From Niabella sp. (GTDB lineage Bacteria > Bacteroidota > Bacteroidia > Chitinophagales > Chitinophagaceae), in the NCBI GenBank assembly GCA_017744795.1, contig JAGIAQ010000002.1:64471-119458 (forward strand): a DNA stretch of 54,988 nucleotides, in the 5' to 3' direction. The position numbers and the translations under genes are program-made. This document shows, piece by piece, positions 52,224-54,988 of this stretch. How positions within the stretch are numbered: position 1 is the first letter of the stretch; every line of letters starts with the position of its first letter. Under the pieces are notes generated by a model that saw only the letters and a program-made list of their open reading frames with translations, searched no databases and had not been told where the DNA came from.

Positions 52224-53252
52224 TTAAATCCCCCCTAAATAATTACCGTAGGTTAATATAATAACCGCCAGCAGCAAAACCAGCAAGGCGGCCGCCAACA
52301 TTCGCTTTGCACTGCCGCTGGTTCCCTTCCACTCCTTCAATACTAATCCTACCAGCGAGCTGAAGAACACCAGCAGGATCATATGGATGGCCCAGCTTGA
52401 AAACTGGTACCGTCCCAGCTGTATGTGTCCCAGCCCGTAAAAGAAAAATTGTCCGTACCAGAGCACGCCGGTAAGCAATGCCATCAAATAATTTAAAGGC
52501 AATCCTTTTTTTACAACGCTGCCGGTATACTGACCCCAGGTCTTATTTTTATTGTGTAAATAAATTGTATAAAATAAAGTAGTGATGAAGGCACCGGTAT
52601 TTGAAAAAATGTACACAACATTCACCTGGAAATTACCGGCACCATATTTTGCCGCAATGTCCGATATAGGTTTACCGGCATTGATCGCAAAACCATAAAA
52701 CGCAGAAAGAACACCGGCGAGCAGGCATAAAGGCAGGCCTTTTTTTAATGAAAAACCAGGTTGCAGTCCAGCGCTCTTTTTTTCCTTGAACCAGCCGGCC
52801 AGCCCGCAAAAGGCAATACCCAATGCACCAAGAAATACCCCGGTTATGATCCAGTTACCTCCATGCCCGGCGATCACATCGCCAATCGTTCCATCCATAA
52901 CCGGCGGCAGCAAAGTACCCAACACGCAGGACAGGCCCACGGAAATAGCATAGGTTAAGGAGAACCCGATATATTTTATAGCAATACCAAAAGCGGTACC
53001 GCCCACGCCATAAGCCATCCCCAATAAAAAGGAATTGCGCATAGCGGATGCGGGTGCTTCGTGTAAAACAGTGGTTAATGATGGAATGGAAAGCAGCGCC
53101 ACAAGAATCGGCAAAAGCAGCCAGCAGACAGATGCCTGCGCCAGCCAATAGGTTTGCCAGGACCAGCCCTTTACTTTTTTTTCAGGCGTATAGCACAAGG
53201 CTGCTGATGAAGCCCCCGCGCCGTGAAAAAATATACCATTGAATAACTGCAT
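52224..53252 (-). CDS. rhaT: L-rhamnose-proton symporter, RhaT family
   Basis: This 342-residue inner-membrane protein with about ten hydrophobic segments has the length of RhaT. Conserved features are GMAYGVGGTAFGIAIKYIGFSL near residues 78-99, the central loop of the DMT-like fold, and FFYGLGHIQLGRYQFSSWAI near 268. It takes up L-rhamnose with a proton, which fits the GH78 rhamnosidase encoded downstream. Spacing of two bases to genes on both sides shows one operon. Some RhaT relatives may carry other 6-deoxy-sugars such as fucose; a lactonase and an oxidoreductase next to it keep that open. The ATG at 53252 is the only sensible start. Confidence 0.92.
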   Translation of the reverse strand: MQLFNGIFFHGAGASSAALCYTPEKKVKGWSWQTYWLAQASVCWLLLPILVALLSIPSLTTVLHEAPASAMRNSFLLGMAYGVGGTAFGIAIKYIGFSLTYAISVGLSCVLGTLLPPVMDGTIGDVIAGHGGNWIITGVFLGALGIAFCGLAGWFKEKKSAGLQPGFSLKKGLPLCLLAGVLSAFYGFAINAGKPISDIAAKYGAGNFQVNVVYIFSNTGAFITTLFYTIYLHNKNKTWGQYTGSVVKKGLPLNYLMALLTGVLWYGQFFFYGLGHIQLGRYQFSSWAIHMILLVFFSSLVGLVLKEWKGTSGSAKRMLAAALLVLLLAVIILTYGNYLGGI

Positions 53253-53254
53253 GC

Positions 53255-54097
53255 TTACAGGTTATAAAATTGAACAGCATTACCCGAATACAGCTTTTCC
53301 TGTTCGCTGCGATCCAGCAAAGCCGCCAGTACTTCTTTATAGCGCTGCCAGGTGGTAACGTAATCCGCTGCCAGTAAGGACACCGGCCAATCACCCCCGC
53401 ACAGACAACGATCGGTGGAAAAGTTTTTAATAATAAATTCGATATACGGTTTCAACGTATCTGCATTAAACCGGTCACTTCCCGCTACCGTACCCAGACC
53501 CGAAATCTTTGCGTACATATTTTTATTGGAAGCAATCTCCTGCATCAGTTCGCCCCAGCGGCCAAACCGTTGCCCTTCCCGGATTGGCGGCGCATTCAGA
53601 TGATCAAACACCATACGCAGGTCCGGCACCTTTTCGGCCACTTTTAAAATCGTTTCCATATGCACCGGCAATACACCCACTACATCATAAGGAATATTAT
53701 GTGCGGCCAATAATTTAAGGCTTTCAATAACAGGTTCCCGCAGCAGCCATTCGGGGTCCGGTTCATCATGGATCAGGTGACGCACCCCCACAAAATATTC
53801 ATCCTGTAATAAACGGCGTTTTAACAGCTGGCCGGTCGCCTCCGTATCCGCCAGCGGCAGCCAGCATACTACTCCTTTGATCCAGTCCGTTCTTTTGGCT
53901 ACTTCCAGCATGTGAAAAGAATCTTCCAGCTGTACATCCGCCTGTACAAAAATACCAGCATCAATACCCGCCTGTTGCCTCGGAGCCTCCAGTTCTTCGA
54001 TCGTATAGGTACGTTTTAATAATTCAGGTGCGCCTGACAGCCAATTGTAGCTCGATTTTTCAGTATCCCAAATATGTATGTGCGTATCAATGATCAT
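53255..54097 (-). CDS. Amidohydrolase-2 family sugar lactonase (COG3618 type)
   Basis: This 280-residue cytoplasmic enzyme has the amidohydrolase-2 fold of L-fuconolactonase and L-rhamnonolactonase. Metal-binding residues are visible: HIH at 6-8 near the N-terminus, VFDHLNAPP near 163-171 and the late Asp of CGGDWPVS near 238. This family opens sugar-acid lactones in oxidative routes for fucose and rhamnose. The gene lies 18 bases after the CoA-transferase gene and two bases before RhaT. With RhaT and a Gfo/Idh oxidoreductase it suggests oxidation of an imported deoxy-sugar to a lactone and then hydrolysis. The actual sugar, rhamnose or a rarer pectin sugar, is not decided by the sequence. 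Confidence 0.85.
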   Translation of the reverse strand: MIIDTHIHIWDTEKSSYNWLSGAPELLKRTYTIEELEAPRQQAGIDAGIFVQADVQLEDSFHMLEVAKRTDWIKGVVCWLPLADTEATGQLLKRRLLQDEYFVGVRHLIHDEPDPEWLLREPVIESLKLLAAHNIPYDVVGVLPVHMETILKVAEKVPDLRMVFDHLNAPPIREGQRFGRWGELMQEIASNKNMYAKISGLGTVAGSDRFNADTLKPYIEFIIKNFSTDRCLCGGDWPVSLLAADYVTTWQRYKEVLAALLDRSEQEKLYSGNAVQFYNL

Positions 54098-54115
54098 AAT
54101 TATTTTTTTTATCGC

Positions 54116-54988
54116 CTAAGATACAACGGCATCCTGTTTTTGCAATTGATTTAGCCCAAATTCTTTATCAATGGCAACGGTATGTTCGCCCAGTAAGGGT
54201 GCGGCAATTGTTCCTTTAAGCAATGTGCCATCTACCTTAAACGGGCTGCGGGTAGTGGTGATGCGGGTGCCTTTGCTATTCACAACCGTCATTTCCATAT
54301 CCAGCGCACGATAAGCCGGGTGCTTCCGCAATGCTCCGTAACTCAATACTTCCGCGCACCATACATCCGCAGGCTCCAGCACTTCCAGCCAATCTTTAGT
54401 GGCTCTTGTTTGCAAATGCTCCGCCAGTATTGTTTTAATCTCGTCCCGCTTTTCGAACCACTCGCCTTTGTTTACATATTTCGTTAACTCAGCGCATCCA
54501 AGCAATTTTCCCAGGTTTACAATATCCGTCATTGCCAGTGCCAGCCATGCGTCTGCTGTTTTATAAATACCATAAGGCGCACCCACATAAGGATGCCCTC
54601 CGTTCACAGCGCTGCGCCGCGGCAGTTCATTACCATCGTTATAATAACACGTCAGCACCTCAAATTGAAAATCGAGTGCGCTCTCCAGCATGCTAACCGT
54701 TACGGATCCCCCCTGTCCGGATACCGCGCGTTGATAAAGCAGCGATAAGATCCCCTGTACAAGGTGTGTACCGGATAAAATATCAACGATAGAAACACCC
54801 ATGGGTGTAGGATTTTCATGAACGGTTCCATTTAACAAACTGATCCCGGAGATCGATTGTAGCAACAGGTCCTGACCCGGAAGCTGCTTCCAGGGCCCTT
54901 CTTCGCCAAAACCGCTAATGCTCCCATATACCACTAAAGGGTTGATAGCCTTTACGGTTTCATATCCCAATCCGAGCCGTTCCATAAC
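54116..54988 (-). CDS. CaiB/BaiF-type (family III) CoA-transferase, N-terminal part cut by window
   Basis: The frame is open to the right edge, so at least 100 N-terminal residues are missing; the visible 290 residues match the C-terminal part of family III CoA-transferases (usually about 390). SGFGEEGPWKQLPGQDLLLQ is the region containing the presumed catalytic Asp (D in GQDLLLQ). Further marks are MGVSIVDILSGTHLVQGIL and GGHPYVGAPYGIYKTAD. The family moves CoA between carboxylic acids, for example formyl-, succinyl- or hydroxy-acyl-CoA. Its presence upstream of a lactonase, RhaT and an oxidoreductase is unusual for simple rhamnose use and suggests that an acid is activated with CoA in this pathway. 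The ATG at 54985 is internal, not the true start. Confidence 0.88.
   Translation of the reverse strand, partial: VMERLGLGYETVKAINPLVVYGSISGFGEEGPWKQLPGQDLLLQSISGISLLNGTVHENPTPMGVSIVDILSGTHLVQGILSLLYQRAVSGQGGSVTVSMLESALDFQFEVLTCYYNDGNELPRRSAVNGGHPYVGAPYGIYKTADAWLALAMTDIVNLGKLLGCAELTKYVNKGEWFEKRDEIKTILAEHLQTRATKDWLEVLEPADVWCAEVLSYGALRKHPAYRALDMEMTVVNSKGTRITTTRSPFKVDGTLLKGTIAAPLLGEHTVAIDKEFGLNQLQKQDAVVS

Noticed and set aside
9000..54000. Many plus-strand open frames of 60-440 codons opposite the minus-strand genes (for example 21813-23141 and 14129-14782)
   Set aside because: All lie opposite strongly supported genes with signal peptides and conserved motifs, have low-complexity translations rich in Arg, His and Pro, and no start context. 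They are antisense shadows.

Overview
The window looks like a chromosomal piece of a plant-polysaccharide-degrading Bacteroidota, probably family Chitinophagaceae (a Niabella- or Chitinophaga-like soil or root organism). The reasons are two SusC/SusD pairs, many secreted glycosidases with lipoprotein or Sec signals, weak Shine-Dalgarno sequences, one good TTG-N20-TAnnTTT-type promoter, and intergenic hairpin repeats of a kind common in that phylum. The genus is inference. All 31 genes I recognise lie on the minus strand, so transcription runs from high to low coordinates.

Layout in transcription order. (A) 54988-51178: tightly packed CoA-transferase (cut by the window edge), COG3618 lactonase/amidohydrolase, RhaT-type L-rhamnose symporter and Gfo/Idh/MocA oxidoreductase, probably a deoxy-sugar or sugar-acid catabolic operon. 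(B) 50885-33050: a run of exo- and endo-glycosidases: an alpha-glucuronidase-like protein, GH28 polygalacturonase, GH95 with an inserted jelly-roll domain, a GH2-malectin-CBM protein, GH78 alpha-L-rhamnosidase, a GH43-like propeller and a GH2 beta-galactosidase. (C) 32769-20070: a DUF3826 protein, SusC, SusD, two tandem PL1 pectate lyases and a two-domain orphan protein that starts with TTG. (D) 19818-18796: a LacI-type regulator with two copies of one 14-bp operator, before its own gene and before the next susC. (E) 18676-8988: SusC, SusD, a GH140 apiosidase-like enzyme, a GH43 enzyme and a BNR-propeller protein. (F) 8448-1: a FucI-type isomerase, split transketolase, RbsB, DUF2291, RbsA, RbsC and an FGGY kinase cut by the window edge.

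Together this reads as a pectin-utilisation locus with a specialised apiose branch. PL1 and GH28 cut the galacturonan backbone, and GH78, GH2, GH95 and GH43 trim rhamnogalacturonan side chains. GH140 would release D-apiose. Region F has the complete gene set of the transketolase route for apiose: RbsABC import, isomerisation to apulose, phosphorylation by an FGGY kinase, then a two-subunit transketolase acting on apulose 4-phosphate. RhaT and its neighbours would handle the released rhamnose or an acidic sugar. The apiose assignment rests on gene-content logic plus the GH140 motif match. It is the most interesting hypothesis here: depolymerisation and catabolism of a branched sugar are physically linked, with a DUF2291 lipoprotein built into the transporter operon.

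No tRNA, rRNA, CRISPR array, transposase or phage gene was seen. Several hairpin repeat families fill the intergenic gaps.
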